A DNA stretch of 64,000 bases from positions 1-64,000 of the forward strand of contig NZ_CAAGHK010000090.1 in the NCBI RefSeq assembly GCF_900769625.1, given 5' to 3'. The translations under genes and the position numbers were made by a program. Positions 43,093 to 52,542 of the stretch are shown one piece after another. Source of the stretch: an uncultured Clostridium sp. GTDB lineage: Bacteria; Bacillota; Clostridia; Clostridiales; Clostridiaceae. Each line of letters opens with the position of its first letter. Position 1 is the first letter of the stretch. Below the pieces are notes generated by a model that was not told where the DNA came from, did not search any database, and saw only the letters and a list, made by a program, of their open reading frames with translations.

Positions 43093-43428
43093 TTATAATT
43101 TTTTTAAAAGTCCGCATATGACAACAAATAGTATAGCATCTATAAATGAAGCAAATACCAAAAGCACTGAAGATTTTCCTAGAAATTTAGTTGTTTCTTT
43201 TCCATAAGTATAATTCATTTGAAGAGAAGATACATTCCCATCTTTATCAAATAAAATTCTTACCTTTTTATCTCTCGCCATATAAGTATCATCAATTGCT
43301 ATTATTTCAAGGTTATCGCAATCCATCTGATATTTTTTGCAACATATTCTGATTTTATTTTCGATTTCTTTATTCATATAAGTATCAACTCTTACTATGG
43401 AATTTATTTGTAATAGTATATGAGACAT
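43093..43428 (-). CDS. Small protein with a C-terminal membrane helix, unknown function
   Basis: A 111-residue frame, or 94 residues if the second ATG at 43377 (weak AAGAG upstream) is used. Neither start has a strong ribosome site. A soluble part with two cysteine-containing stretches (RICCKKYQMDCDN) and a beta-like ARDKKVRILFDKDGN is followed by a hydrophobic C-terminal helix (SVLLVFASFIDAILFVVICG), giving a tail-anchored or membrane-tethered layout. No family was recognised. Confidence 0.55.
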   Translation of the reverse strand: MSHILLQINSIVRVDTYMNKEIENKIRICCKKYQMDCDNLEIIAIDDTYMARDKKVRILFDKDGNVSSLQMNYTYGKETTKFLGKSSVLLVFASFIDAILFVVICGLLKKL

Positions 43429-43596
43429 TATAACATTAAAGAAATAATACTCATAATAATTGAGGAAATTAATTATTAAAATTAATATTTATATCTATCC
43501 TAATTATCTAAAATGAGTTAAATATGGTATGAAAATGATAAAATATTAAAATAATAAATGTAAACGTAATAAAATTAAAACGTATATCTAGAAAAA

Positions 43597-43625
43597 TTGA
43601 CAAATAGATAATTGAATGGTAATAT
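43597..43625 (+). promoter_or_regulatory. Probable promoter of cstA
   Basis: A perfect TTGACA (43597-43602), a 17-base spacer and TAATAT (43620-43625). Transcription would start near 43632, just before the leader hairpin. Confidence 0.5.
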
Positions 43626-43646
43626 TTAGATGTAATTATAAGGAAG

Positions 43647-43686
43647 TATAATTCAGCGATAGAGGCTAGCATATTGCTGAATTATA
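43647..43686 (+). promoter_or_regulatory. Leader hairpin before cstA
   Basis: TATAATTCAGC (43647-43657) pairs with GCTGAATTATA (43676-43686) and is followed by AAATATTTTTT, a terminator-like arrangement 34 bases before the start codon, so it could act as an attenuator of cstA. Confidence 0.5.
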
Positions 43687-43719
43687 AAATATTTTTTATA
43701 TAATTGGGGGATGGAAAAA

Positions 43720-45420
43720 ATGAACGGATTATTAATGATTGGAATAGCCATTGTCGTTTTAGGCTGTGCATATTTAATATATGGAAGATGGTTAGCCAAT
43801 ATATGGGGAATTGACCCAAAGGCAAAGACACCAGCATATACAAAAGAAGATGGTGAAGATTATATTCCAACACCAATGGGTGTTGTATTTTCACATCAGT
43901 TTTCATCAATAGCAGGTGCCGGCCCTGTAACAGGACCAATTATTGCAGCTATGTTTGGATGGGTTCCGGTATTATTATGGTTATTAATTGGTGGTATTTT
44001 CTTTGGTGCAGTACATGACTTTGGAGCATTATATGCATCAGTAAAAAATGAAGGAAAATCAATTGGAGCTATCATAGAAAAATATATAGGAAGAGCTGGA
44101 AGAAAGTTATTTTTCTTATTTGCATGGATATTTTCATTATTGGTTATTGCAGCATTTGCTGATATAGTAGCCAACACATTCAATGGAATCAATGCAGATG
44201 GTTCACAAAATGCACCTAATGCAGCAGCTGCTTCAATTTCAATGCTGTTTATAGTAGTTGCAATGGTATTTGGATTATTTATAAAATATAAAAAGCCATC
44301 ACAAAAGCTTCAATTTGTAATCGGAGTTGTTCTTCTTATCGCAATGCTTGCAGCTGGAATTGCATGTCCATTATTCTTTGGAAAAGACACATGGCTTGTT
44401 ATTGTATTCGGTTATCTTTTCTTAGCAGCTATTATGCCTATGTGGCTTTTAATGCAGCCAAGAGATTATTTAAGCACTTTCTTATTAATTGGTATGATTG
44501 TTGGAGCAGTATTTGGAATTTTAGTTAAAAATCCACCTATGAATCTGCCAGCTTTCGCAGGATTTGAAGTTAATGGTAAGTTATTATTCCCAACATTATT
44601 TGTAACAATAGCATGTGGTGCTGTATCAGGATTCCATAGCCTTGTTTCATCAGAGACTTCTTCAAAGCAGGTCAGAAATGAAAAAGATATGCTTCCAATT
44701 GGATTTGGTACAATGCTTATTGAATCACTTCTTGGAGTAATTGCTTTAGTTGTTGTTGGTTATGCAGCTACAGATGGAGTTATGCCAAAAGGAACACCAT
44801 TTTCAATATTTGCTGGTAATGTTGCAAGTTTCTTATCATTACTTGGAATACCACAATATGTTGCAACCTGCATAATGACAATGTGTGTTTCAGCATTAGC
44901 ATTGACATCATTAGACTCAGTTGCAAGAATTGGACGTATGTCATTCCAGGAGTTCTTTATGAGTGATACGATGGACAGCGATAAAGAAATGTCTAGCTTT
45001 ACAAAGCTTATGACTAATAAATATTTTTCAACTATCCTTACACTTGCAGTAGGAGCACTTTTATCACTTGGCGGATACAATAATGTATGGCCATTATTCG
45101 GAGCAGCAAATCAGCTTCTTTCAGCATTAGTTCTTATTGCACTTGCAGTATTCTTAAAGACAACTGAAAGAAAAGGCTTCATGTTATGGGGTCCTATGGT
45201 AATGATGTTATGTGTAACATTTACAGCATTAGTTCAGGCTTTAGTAGGAATCTTTAAGAAATTATTTGTAACTGGCGATTTTGTATTTCTTACAGATGGA
45301 TTACAATTACTATTTGCAATTCTCTTGATTGTTCTTGGATTCATGGTTGCAGTTTCATGTTTCAAAAAGTTATTTGGAAAAACTACAAATAGTACTATGG
45401 AAGCTAAGCCACAAGTTTAA
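43720..45420 (+). CDS. cstA: Carbon starvation protein A family permease
   Basis: A 566-residue membrane protein with about 15-16 segments. It shows the CstA-family blocks TPMGVVFSHQFSSIAGAGP (about 46-64), AVHDFGALYAS and ACGAVSGFHSLVSSETSSKQ. In other bacteria members take up pyruvate or peptides during starvation. This shorter clostridial form probably does one of these. The GGGGG ribosome site overlaps an in-frame ATG at 43711, so the ATG at 43720 is preferred. A strong terminator (AATAAGAAGTCAT...ATGGCTTCTTATT then T8) lies at 45516-45556. Confidence 0.92.
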   Translation: MNGLLMIGIAIVVLGCAYLIYGRWLANIWGIDPKAKTPAYTKEDGEDYIPTPMGVVFSHQFSSIAGAGPVTGPIIAAMFGWVPVLLWLLIGGIFFGAVHDFGALYASVKNEGKSIGAIIEKYIGRAGRKLFFLFAWIFSLLVIAAFADIVANTFNGINADGSQNAPNAAAASISMLFIVVAMVFGLFIKYKKPSQKLQFVIGVVLLIAMLAAGIACPLFFGKDTWLVIVFGYLFLAAIMPMWLLMQPRDYLSTFLLIGMIVGAVFGILVKNPPMNLPAFAGFEVNGKLLFPTLFVTIACGAVSGFHSLVSSETSSKQVRNEKDMLPIGFGTMLIESLLGVIALVVVGYAATDGVMPKGTPFSIFAGNVASFLSLLGIPQYVATCIMTMCVSALALTSLDSVARIGRMSFQEFFMSDTMDSDKEMSSFTKLMTNKYFSTILTLAVGALLSLGGYNNVWPLFGAANQLLSALVLIALAVFLKTTERKGFMLWGPMVMMLCVTFTALVQALVGIFKKLFVTGDFVFLTDGLQLLFAILLIVLGFMVAVSCFKKLFGKTTNSTMEAKPQV

Positions 45421-45515
45421 ACAATTGACAGTTAGCAATGAAGGATGAAATCTTTATAGATTTCTGTTGCTTAATAAAAGCTCATTATAGTAGATAATAT
45501 AGATTATATGTTATA

Positions 45516-45556
45516 AATAAGAAGTCATGAATTAATATGGCTTCTTATTTTTTTTA
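45516..45556 (+). terminator. Intrinsic terminator of cstA
   Basis: A 13-base stem with one G-T pair and eight T. It ends only four bases before the pepF relic. Confidence 0.85.
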
Positions 45557-45560
45557 TTAA

Positions 45561-45878
45561 GAAAAGTTTGAAGCACAGAAAGAAACATATGGAGATGACC
45601 TTGATGTACAGTATCTTCATCCATATATGTGGATTTGGAAATCGCATTATTATGAGTCTGAATATAATTATTATAATTTTCCTTATGCTTTTGGATTATT
45701 ATTTGCAAGGGGTTTATATGCAATATATGAAAAACTCTTAATTATTACAGGGAAAAATGACCTTGAAGATATAACAAAGATAAGAGGTATTGATATAATA
45801 AAGAAGGATTTCTGGAAAAATTGATTAAAGATAATTGAAGATGATATTGATTTATTTCTTAAATTAAGTAAAAAATAG
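45561..45878 (+). pseudogene. Relic of an M3 family oligoendopeptidase F (C-terminal end)
   Basis: The frame from 45561 reads as the last 100 residues of PepF: EAQKETYGDDLDVQYLHPYM, then SHYYES, YNFPYAFGLLFARGLYAIYE, TGKNDLED and IRGIDI. Relative to the family about a dozen residues are missing between IYEK and LLIITGKN. A TGA (45822-45824) interrupts the end in FWKN-stop-LKIIEDDIDLF. The catalytic HEXXH domain and everything before are absent, and the frame is preceded by a TAA. It cannot encode a peptidase. Confidence 0.85.
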
Positions 45879-45899
45879 TAATGAGGTGAAATGTAAGAT

Positions 45900-46445
45900 A
45901 TGATGGAGACAATACAAAATATAGATACCAGTATATTACAATATATTCAGGAAAATTTAAGGGACCAATTTCTGGATAAGATAATGCCTGTTATAACATC
46001 CATGGGAAATTTAGCATTAATATGGATTATTTCGGGAATAATACTATTTTCGATGAAGAAATATCGGAAATATGGATGCATGTTATTTTTAGCATTAATT
46101 CTGTGTGCTTTGATAGGCAATCTGACGTTGAAACCGCTTGTTGCACGTGTACGTCCTTTTAATGCATATCCATTGATTGATGGGATTTTGATAAAAGAGC
46201 CCAATGATTATTCATTTCCATCAGGACATACAATGTGTTCATTTGCTCCGGCAGTAGTATTATTTTATTTTAATAAGAAAATTGGAATAATTGCTTTGAT
46301 AGTAAGTATGTTAATTGCATTTTCAAGATTATATCTTTATGTACACTATCCTTCTGATGTTTTTGCGGGTATGGTTATTGGAATCATAAATGGAATAGCT
46401 GCAATATTTATCGTGAAAACTATTACCATAAATTGTAAGATGTGA
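45900..46445 (+). CDS. PAP2-family membrane phosphatase
   Basis: A 181-residue protein with about five membrane segments and the three phosphatase motifs: KPLVARVRPF near 78-87, PSGHT near 107-111, and SRLYLYVHYPSDVFAG near 141-156. Likely substrates are undecaprenyl pyrophosphate, phosphatidic acid or phosphatidylglycerol phosphate, with the active site on the outer face. AGGTGAAATGTAAGAT precedes two adjacent ATGs. Either could be used. Confidence 0.92.
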   Translation: MMETIQNIDTSILQYIQENLRDQFLDKIMPVITSMGNLALIWIISGIILFSMKKYRKYGCMLFLALILCALIGNLTLKPLVARVRPFNAYPLIDGILIKEPNDYSFPSGHTMCSFAPAVVLFYFNKKIGIIALIVSMLIAFSRLYLYVHYPSDVFAGMVIGIINGIAAIFIVKTITINCKM

Positions 46446-46520
46446 TATGATATTATAGTGTCATTTGAGGGAGACAGTATTAAATAATGATATATGAGGG
46501 TTTGAGGTGATGAAAACATT

Positions 46521-46961
46521 ATGGTTAGTTTAAAATATCCAGCTTTATATAGTGATAATCTTGGATGTGATAAATGTTATGTTTATATGTCAAAGGAAAG
46601 CATTGAGTTAAAAATCAGAGGATTCAGTTTTTATAGTGAAAATTATGATTTTGATTTTTATAGCAGAAATAAAAGTGAAGCGCAGAAGAACTTTTATTTA
46701 AAGGATAATGAACTTATAAATTATGTATTGGATATCAGAATAAAAATTCCGATGATTTACAATAATAAAAAACATATAGAAAAAGCAATTTTACGAATTG
46801 AACGACAGAAGAATCTTTATAATAATATGATTATTATTGATAGGAAGGATATGAGTTGTCAAGCTATAGGAGTCAACTTTAAGAATCTTATTTTTAATCT
46901 GAAAAATAATCTTCCGGCAGGTTATGATATAGAAGACAATATTATATTAATAAATAATTAA
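46521..46961 (+). CDS. Protein of unknown function, 146 residues
   Basis: A soluble, mixed alpha/beta-looking protein rich in Tyr, Asn and Lys, with LGCDKCYVYMS near the N-terminus. I recognise no domain. GAGGTGATG lies 11-19 bases before the ATG. It is followed within 82 bases by another unknown gene in the same direction. Confidence 0.65.
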   Translation: MVSLKYPALYSDNLGCDKCYVYMSKESIELKIRGFSFYSENYDFDFYSRNKSEAQKNFYLKDNELINYVLDIRIKIPMIYNNKKHIEKAILRIERQKNLYNNMIIIDRKDMSCQAIGVNFKNLIFNLKNNLPAGYDIEDNIILINN

Positions 46962-47042
46962 TATTTATTAATATAATATATTGTAGAAAAAAATCAGAAA
47001 ATAGGATATAATGTGATTAATATCATGTAAGGAGGGAGATTA

Positions 47043-47507
47043 ATGGCTTATAATGTTATTGATATTATAGAAAAGACAGTTAAAATAGAAGAAAAAAGGA
47101 TATTGATGATAAATGAATTGATAGATGAAAATATGAATCTCCCAACTATAAATCTGTTAGGAAAAGTTTTTGAAAAAGAAAGTCGTAAAATAATTAAATA
47201 TTGTAAACAGATACAATCAGAAATCAGCAATATAGAACTAGAGGAGATTGACTTTAGAACATATGATAAAATATCTTTTTTGATTTATGAATTTTGCAAT
47301 AAGATGTATATGCCAGCTGTTAAAACGCCAAAGGAATATCTACATAATACATTGAGAATGGCTGGTGATGAACTTGCTCTTTTTATTGATATTCAGGGAA
47401 GGCTTGTAAATAATTCAAATAATGCAAATGGAATAACTTATGATGTATTGTCTAGGATAATTTCAAATTTAAAAAATCATGTTGAGAGTATCAGTAAAGT
47501 CGTATAA
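47043..47507 (+). CDS. Helical protein of unknown function, 154 residues
   Basis: A soluble, mainly helical protein (IIEKTVKIEEKRILMINELI, ISNLKNHVESISKVV) without a recognised motif. An AAGGAGGG site lies 6 bases before the ATG, so it is probably well translated. A terminator-like hairpin (GCGTATCAA/TTGATATGC then T7) follows at 47589-47633. Confidence 0.65.
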   Translation: MAYNVIDIIEKTVKIEEKRILMINELIDENMNLPTINLLGKVFEKESRKIIKYCKQIQSEISNIELEEIDFRTYDKISFLIYEFCNKMYMPAVKTPKEYLHNTLRMAGDELALFIDIQGRLVNNSNNANGITYDVLSRIISNLKNHVESISKVV

Positions 47508-47588
47508 AGTTAAAATAATTGATTAAAAACAAAAAACTATTGTAAAATCATATTAATAACTTTAAAATATAAATAGAATTAATAACGC

Positions 47589-47633
47589 AAAGGAGCGTAT
47601 CAATAATTTTGGATTATTTGATATGCTTTTTTT
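47589..47633 (+). terminator. Intrinsic terminator
   Basis: GCGTATCAA (47595-47603) pairs with TTGATATGC (47618-47626), one G-T pair, followed by seven T. Confidence 0.75.
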
Positions 47634-47672
47634 GCTTATTTTGAATATATTTTTAGAAATAGAGGGTATAGT

Positions 47673-48119
47673 ATGGATAAAATAGATTATAAAATTATAG
47701 AGCTGCTTCAGGAAAATGCAAGATATCCATTGAAACATCTTGCAGAAGAAGTATTTTTATCAACACCGGCAGTTTCAGCTCGTATTGAAAAGCTGGAAGA
47801 GGCAGGTGTAATTACAGGTTATTCTGCTCAGCTGGATCCGTTGAAATTAGGGTATAATATTAAAGCATTTATCAATTTAGAGATGTCTCCTAAACAAAAA
47901 GTTGAGTTTTACCCATTCATCGCTGCATGTCCAAATGTTTTAGAATGTAATTGTGTAACTGGAAAATATTCAATGCTTATCAAAGTTGCCTATCATACGA
48001 CGCTTGAGCTTGATACGTTTATCGGTGAACTGCAGAAATTTGGTAATACAGAAACGCAGATTGTCTTTTCAACTGCTGTCGAGCATAGAGGTATAAGTCT
48101 GAAATCGGAATGTGAATAG
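47673..48119 (+). CDS. Lrp/AsnC family transcriptional regulator
   Basis: A 148-residue DNA-binding protein with an N-terminal winged helix-turn-helix (residues 1-60: IDYKIIELLQENARYPLKHL then STPAVSARIEKLE) and a C-terminal AsnC/RAM ligand-binding domain (about 65-140, with YSAQLDPLKLGY and CNCVTGKYSMLIKV). Such proteins form octamers and respond to amino acids. The target genes are unknown and no neighbouring amino-acid gene points to one. AGAGGG lies 6 bases before the ATG. Confidence 0.93.
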   Translation: MDKIDYKIIELLQENARYPLKHLAEEVFLSTPAVSARIEKLEEAGVITGYSAQLDPLKLGYNIKAFINLEMSPKQKVEFYPFIAACPNVLECNCVTGKYSMLIKVAYHTTLELDTFIGELQKFGNTETQIVFSTAVEHRGISLKSECE

Positions 48120-48473
48120 TACATTTGTTATGGTATAATGTTCTTATTTAATGAGATAATTACGCTGATAATATAAGATTATTATAAATAGAGGGATAGA
48201 GTAGTGGAGTACATAAAAAAGATATTTGAGTTTATTTATAAATTATTAGAAATTGATATTGTCAGGATAGTTTTTTTCAATGATTACAGTTTTGTGTATG
48301 TGTGTTTTTGTATATAAGATTATATGTTGAAATATATAAAGGATATCAATTAAGTAATAAAACAGTAGCTTGTCTCATAAACTTATATTAGTGAAATATT
48401 GACTAATAATCTGCTGTGATAAATTTATACAAAGCAGATTATTATGTCTGAATAAATATAAGGAGGAGATATT
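48120..48473. other. Intergenic, 354 bases, with a weak short frame and a hairpin
   Basis: A GTG at 48204 behind GAGGGATAGAG opens a 37-residue frame ((M)EYIKKIFEFIYKLLEIDIV...) that could be a small membrane peptide or chance. AATAATCTGCT (48405-48415) pairs with AGCAGATTATT (48435-48445), 30 bases before the next gene. It is terminator-shaped but has a poor T run. Confidence 0.35.
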
Positions 48474-48704
48474 GTGACTGAGTATGAAGAAAAGCTTAAT
48501 GAAAATAAGAACATAATACTGAGAAACATAGAACAGGGAAAACAGGCTGGAGTAAGTAAAGTGTCTGCTGTTTTTGCTGTAAGCAAGCGTGATGAACTGC
48601 GCAAGAATATGGTTACAGATCTGGCTGTATGGCTGTTAACAAATGGGTATAAGGTATCGTTGAAAGAAGGAGAGTTGGAGATATTGACCATAGAATGGGA
48701 ATAA
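48474..48704 (+). CDS. Small protein of unknown function, 76 residues
   Basis: A GTG start with an excellent AAGGAGGAG site 6 bases upstream. The product is a soluble helix-then-strand protein (KQAGVSKVSAVFAVSKRDELR) without a known motif. It is monocistronic, ended by AAGGACAATTT/AAATTGTCCTT at 48815-48852. Confidence 0.65.
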   Translation: MTEYEEKLNENKNIILRNIEQGKQAGVSKVSAVFAVSKRDELRKNMVTDLAVWLLTNGYKVSLKEGELEILTIEWE

Positions 48705-48814
48705 ATTATCTGCAATTAACATATTAGATTAAAGATGTTGATAATCTTTGTATATCTTACATATACTAAAAGATATACTTTTAATTTTAGTCTTAAGTTT
48801 AGAATTTAAATAAT

Positions 48815-48852
48815 AAGGACAATTTCATTATATATAAAATTGTCCTTTATTA
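48815..48852 (+). terminator. Intrinsic terminator
   Basis: AAGGACAATTT (48815-48825) pairs with AAATTGTCCTT (48837-48847), followed by TATT. Confidence 0.75.
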
Positions 48853-48911
48853 AGTTTGCAATTTTTAATATAATATTTAAAAAAGTCAGTACTTCAGGAG
48901 GATTTACAGTA

Positions 48912-49784
48912 ATGAATGAAAGATATGATGTAGCTATAATCGGAAGTGGACCAGCAGGTCTGTCGGCAGCATTGAATGCATCAATAAGAAAAAAGAAATT
49001 TATTATTTTTGGAAATAAGGATTTTAGCGGTAAATTAATAAAAGCACAAAAAATAAATAATTATCTTGGAATGTATGGAATGAGTGGACTAGAAATTAAA
49101 GAGAAGTTTGAAAATCACATCAGAGCAATGGGCATAGAAATTACTGATGAGAGAATAAATAATGTTTATTCAATGGGAGATTATTTTACATTGATGGCTA
49201 ATGATAAGATGTATGAGGCATCAACCGTAATTCTTGCTACAGGAGTAAATTTCGGCAGACCATTTGCAGGAGAAGAGGAACTGCTTGGAAAAGGTGTGGG
49301 ATATTGTGCAACATGTGATGCACCTTTATATAAAAATAAGGTTGTCACAATAATTGCATATAGCAAAAAAGAAGAAGATGAAGCAAACTATGTAAGCACT
49401 ATTGCATCAAAAGTATATTATATACCTATGTATTCAGAAAATGTGGAAGTCGACAGCAGTATAGAAATTATTAAAGGAATACCGCTGAAGATAGAGGGGG
49501 AAGAGAAAGTTGAAAGAGTTATCCTTAAAGATAGAAAAATTGAAACAGAAGGTGTGTTTATACTGAGAGAAAGCGTATCACCAGGACAGCTTGTTCCAGG
49601 ATTAAAAATAACTGATAATCATGTGGAAGTGGATAGACTTATGAGAACTAATATTGAAGGATGTTTTGCAGCAGGAGATATTGTAGGTGTTCCATATCAA
49701 TATATTAAAGCAGCGGGTGAAGGTAATATTGCAGCACTGTCAGCGGTTTCATATTTGGATAATTTGAATAAAAAAATAAGGTAA
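48912..49784 (+). CDS. Thioredoxin reductase-like flavoprotein, probably not NADPH-dependent
   Basis: A 290-residue FAD protein with GSGPAGLSAALNAS near residues 13-26, the redox-active CATC (about 132-135) and the C-terminal FAD block GCFAAGDIVGVPYQY. The place where normal thioredoxin reductases have the NADPH glycine motif (GGGxSA) reads TIIAYSKKEEDEANYVS, without it. This fits the clostridial ferredoxin-dependent flavin thioredoxin reductases, an assignment from memory of that group. It would reduce a thioredoxin in the cytoplasm. The ATG at 48912 follows AGGAGG. A longer frame overlaps the upstream terminator. No thioredoxin gene is adjacent. Confidence 0.85.
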   Translation: MNERYDVAIIGSGPAGLSAALNASIRKKKFIIFGNKDFSGKLIKAQKINNYLGMYGMSGLEIKEKFENHIRAMGIEITDERINNVYSMGDYFTLMANDKMYEASTVILATGVNFGRPFAGEEELLGKGVGYCATCDAPLYKNKVVTIIAYSKKEEDEANYVSTIASKVYYIPMYSENVEVDSSIEIIKGIPLKIEGEEKVERVILKDRKIETEGVFILRESVSPGQLVPGLKITDNHVEVDRLMRTNIEGCFAAGDIVGVPYQYIKAAGEGNIAALSAVSYLDNLNKKIR

Positions 49785-49795
49785 AATGGTTTAGA

Positions 49796-49835
49796 AAAGC
49801 TATCGGTAATTATTTAATTACCGATAGCTTTTTAT
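49796..49835 (+). terminator. Intrinsic terminator before the dynamin operon
   Basis: AAAAGCTATCGGTAAT (49796-49811) pairs with ATTACCGATAGCTTTT (49818-49833), a perfect 16-base stem. It isolates the following operon. Confidence 0.92.
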
Positions 49836-49932
49836 AGAATGATAGTAGTTATATTAAGTTATATTAGATAAATGAATCCGATTATGCTAATATAGAATTA
49901 ATGATAGATAATATTATTTATGGAGATAACTT

Positions 49933-52542
49933 ATGGAAAAAGATAATTATATTTTAAATATAATAAATGATATAACAGAAGTATTACAAAAAAATGATTA
50001 TACACGAGAAAGATATGCCAATGATGTTGAGTGGCTTAATGAAAAGGCTGGCTTTGTAAAGAAAAATATTGTACGTGTAGCTATCATGGGAATAACAAGC
50101 AGTGGAAAATCAACACTTGTCAATACGATGCTGCAGGAAAAATTACTGCCAGTTGCAATAAAACCGAGTTCAAGTATCATAATAACCTGCTCTAGGGGAA
50201 AGGAAAGGCAGGCTGTTATATATTTTAATGATAAAAATCCAATATGCTTAAAAGGTGAAGAACTCAATGAAGAAAATATTGGCATGTATTGTGATGAGAG
50301 CAAAAATCCAGAAAATGGGCTTGGAGTAGTACAAATTGATATAACAACACCTGTTTTTATGCTCGATGAAAATATAAATATTATTGATAGTCCGGGACTT
50401 GATGCCTGTGGATTGGAAATTCATGAAAAAGTCACAATGGAAATTCTCCTTCCGACAATAGATGTCTGTTTATTTTTAACAACTGTTAAAGCTAATAGTG
50501 ATGAAATAAACTCAGAAAAGATACGGATTATACATCGAAGAGGAAAACAAATAGTACTGGTACAGAACATGATTGATTCGGTTGAAGAAAAAATAGGCAA
50601 AAATGGTATTGTTGAAGAAAGCAGGATAGAAATTCTTCGCAAACATAAAAAAAGAGGAGAAAATCTTTTAAATAGTGTTGTAAATAATCTTAAAAATGAA
50701 AATAGAATTGGTTATGAAGAATGTGAAGATGTTTCAGGAAAGAACTTTGAAGTGGTGCAGATTTCAGCATTAAATGCTTTAAAGGGAATACTGGAGAAAA
50801 ATGAGAAATTATATGAAGAGTCAAATTTTAATGAATTTATTAAGAGCATTAAAAATTGCGTTTCCAGAGTTTCACCTCGAATAACAAGACAGAGGGAAAT
50901 AAGCATTATAAGCAAAATTGAAAGCATAATAAAAACTGACCGAAAGATAATTGATGAAAGTATAGGCAGGCAGAGTATAAATAATGAGGGCGTGACTAAA
51001 AAGGATATTGATGATACATTCAGAAATTTTAAAAGATTAAAGGACGAAGTTGCTTTAAAGATTGAAAGTGTTGATGGCATATTATATGAATGTATAAATG
51101 ATATAAAAAAAGAGGAAGATTATGATTTAAATACATATAGCAGAATCATTGAGAGGATTAATAAGGAAAATGAATCAATTGAAGAAGAAATCCTCCTGAC
51201 AATAAAAGCATGTGAGTACAAGAAAAATGAACTATATAAGAAACTGAATATGGATGTTATCTATAGCTATGCACTTCCAAGCATGAATTATGAGAATGTA
51301 CAGATTATGCATAAGTATCAGGTGAAGACAGAAAAGATAAAGAAGGATGGTGTATTAAATAAGGGGAAAAGGCTATTTTCAAATGTTTTTGATAAAACCT
51401 GGGGATATGAAGAAAAGATAAAGGATGAAAAGATAATTGATAAAGGAGCTACAATAAAGAAACTAGAAAGTGTATGTGACGTGAATCGAGTTAAATATGT
51501 AAGCATACTAAAAGAATGGACAAAGCAATATACAAGATCAATTAATCTTTTTTATAATGAAGTGAGCAGACGTGAAAAAGATTTGATGGAAAAGAAGAAT
51601 CAGGGAATAGATCTTACAAATATTGAAGATATATTTAACGAACTTGAAAAAATCAGGGATATACTTGTTTTAAGAAGAAAACCTACACAAGAGGAAATTG
51701 AGGAAGCAGCACTGGCTAATGATAGTGTAATACTAAATCCTCTTGATAATAATGAAAGCTTCAAGAATGTCGAGGTGTATTTAAAGCGTAATGCTTATAA
51801 TATGTATAAGATAACTAACAGTATATGCGAAAAGAATTATCTGCTTGTAGGAAAATATATGAACAAGGAAGCGGATAATATTCTTAAAGAAAAATGCCTT
51901 GATTTATTCTGGACGTGGAATGAAGATGCGGCAGCAAGGTTTATTGCCAGAATGTATGGTATTTATTTATCAGACAATGAAATTATGGAATTGAAAGATA
52001 AAGGCATCTACAGATATAATAATATTGTAGTTGTTTATGAAAACAATATTAATAAAATAAGCCTTTACGAAAAACTACGTTCTATTTATGGAGAAAAATT
52101 TAATGTATATCTAATATTTAACGGAATTCAGATTGCTAATTCTGAAAAGTACATTCTGAATAATGTTAATTTAAGAGAATTTACTGAATATAATCACCTT
52201 ATTATAAATCCTGTGATTGATTCATATAAGGAATTTTCTACAGAGAAAAATATTAAAGAACTGCTTTTTGAAGTTTTTCATCTTCAGAGAAAGATAATGA
52301 GTAAATTTGAAAAAGCTGAGTGTGGGAAAGTTATTATAAATTCAAAAAATCCAGTATATAATATGGCACTTATTGAGTGTCAAAATCAGCAAAGTTTTGT
52401 AATAAGTACTTACAAGAATATTAAAGAAAAAATTATCGGAAATTTAATGGCAAGAGGAAATGAGGAAAAAGAAACGTTAGAAGAAATATTAAGCTTTTTC
52501 TTAGAAAATGGGAAGAATATGGAGGATAACCATGGAAGATAA
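49933..52542 (+). CDS. Dynamin-like GTPase, large (869 residues), first gene of operon
   Basis: A large GTPase of the dynamin type: G1 GITSSGKST at residues 53-61, G3 DSPG at 152-155 followed by LDACG, and a G4-like QNMID at 211-215. The GTPase domain is followed by long helical segments (about 330-640) and a C-terminal region of about 230 residues that I cannot match to a known domain (FWTWNEDAAARFIARMYGIY near 656-675). There is no plain membrane helix. Dynamin-like proteins bind and reshape membranes in a GTP-driven cycle. AGGAGATAACTT precedes the ATG. Its end overlaps the next gene by 11 bases, implying translational coupling. Confidence 0.85.
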   Translation: MEKDNYILNIINDITEVLQKNDYTRERYANDVEWLNEKAGFVKKNIVRVAIMGITSSGKSTLVNTMLQEKLLPVAIKPSSSIIITCSRGKERQAVIYFNDKNPICLKGEELNEENIGMYCDESKNPENGLGVVQIDITTPVFMLDENINIIDSPGLDACGLEIHEKVTMEILLPTIDVCLFLTTVKANSDEINSEKIRIIHRRGKQIVLVQNMIDSVEEKIGKNGIVEESRIEILRKHKKRGENLLNSVVNNLKNENRIGYEECEDVSGKNFEVVQISALNALKGILEKNEKLYEESNFNEFIKSIKNCVSRVSPRITRQREISIISKIESIIKTDRKIIDESIGRQSINNEGVTKKDIDDTFRNFKRLKDEVALKIESVDGILYECINDIKKEEDYDLNTYSRIIERINKENESIEEEILLTIKACEYKKNELYKKLNMDVIYSYALPSMNYENVQIMHKYQVKTEKIKKDGVLNKGKRLFSNVFDKTWGYEEKIKDEKIIDKGATIKKLESVCDVNRVKYVSILKEWTKQYTRSINLFYNEVSRREKDLMEKKNQGIDLTNIEDIFNELEKIRDILVLRRKPTQEEIEEAALANDSVILNPLDNNESFKNVEVYLKRNAYNMYKITNSICEKNYLLVGKYMNKEADNILKEKCLDLFWTWNEDAAARFIARMYGIYLSDNEIMELKDKGIYRYNNIVVVYENNINKISLYEKLRSIYGEKFNVYLIFNGIQIANSEKYILNNVNLREFTEYNHLIINPVIDSYKEFSTEKNIKELLFEVFHLQRKIMSKFEKAECGKVIINSKNPVYNMALIECQNQQSFVISTYKNIKEKIIGNLMARGNEEKETLEEILSFFLENGKNMEDNHGR

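Noticed and set aside
48204..48317. A 37-residue GTG-led frame
   Set aside because: The ribosome site is mediocre and there is no terminator or similarity, so it is not listed as a gene.
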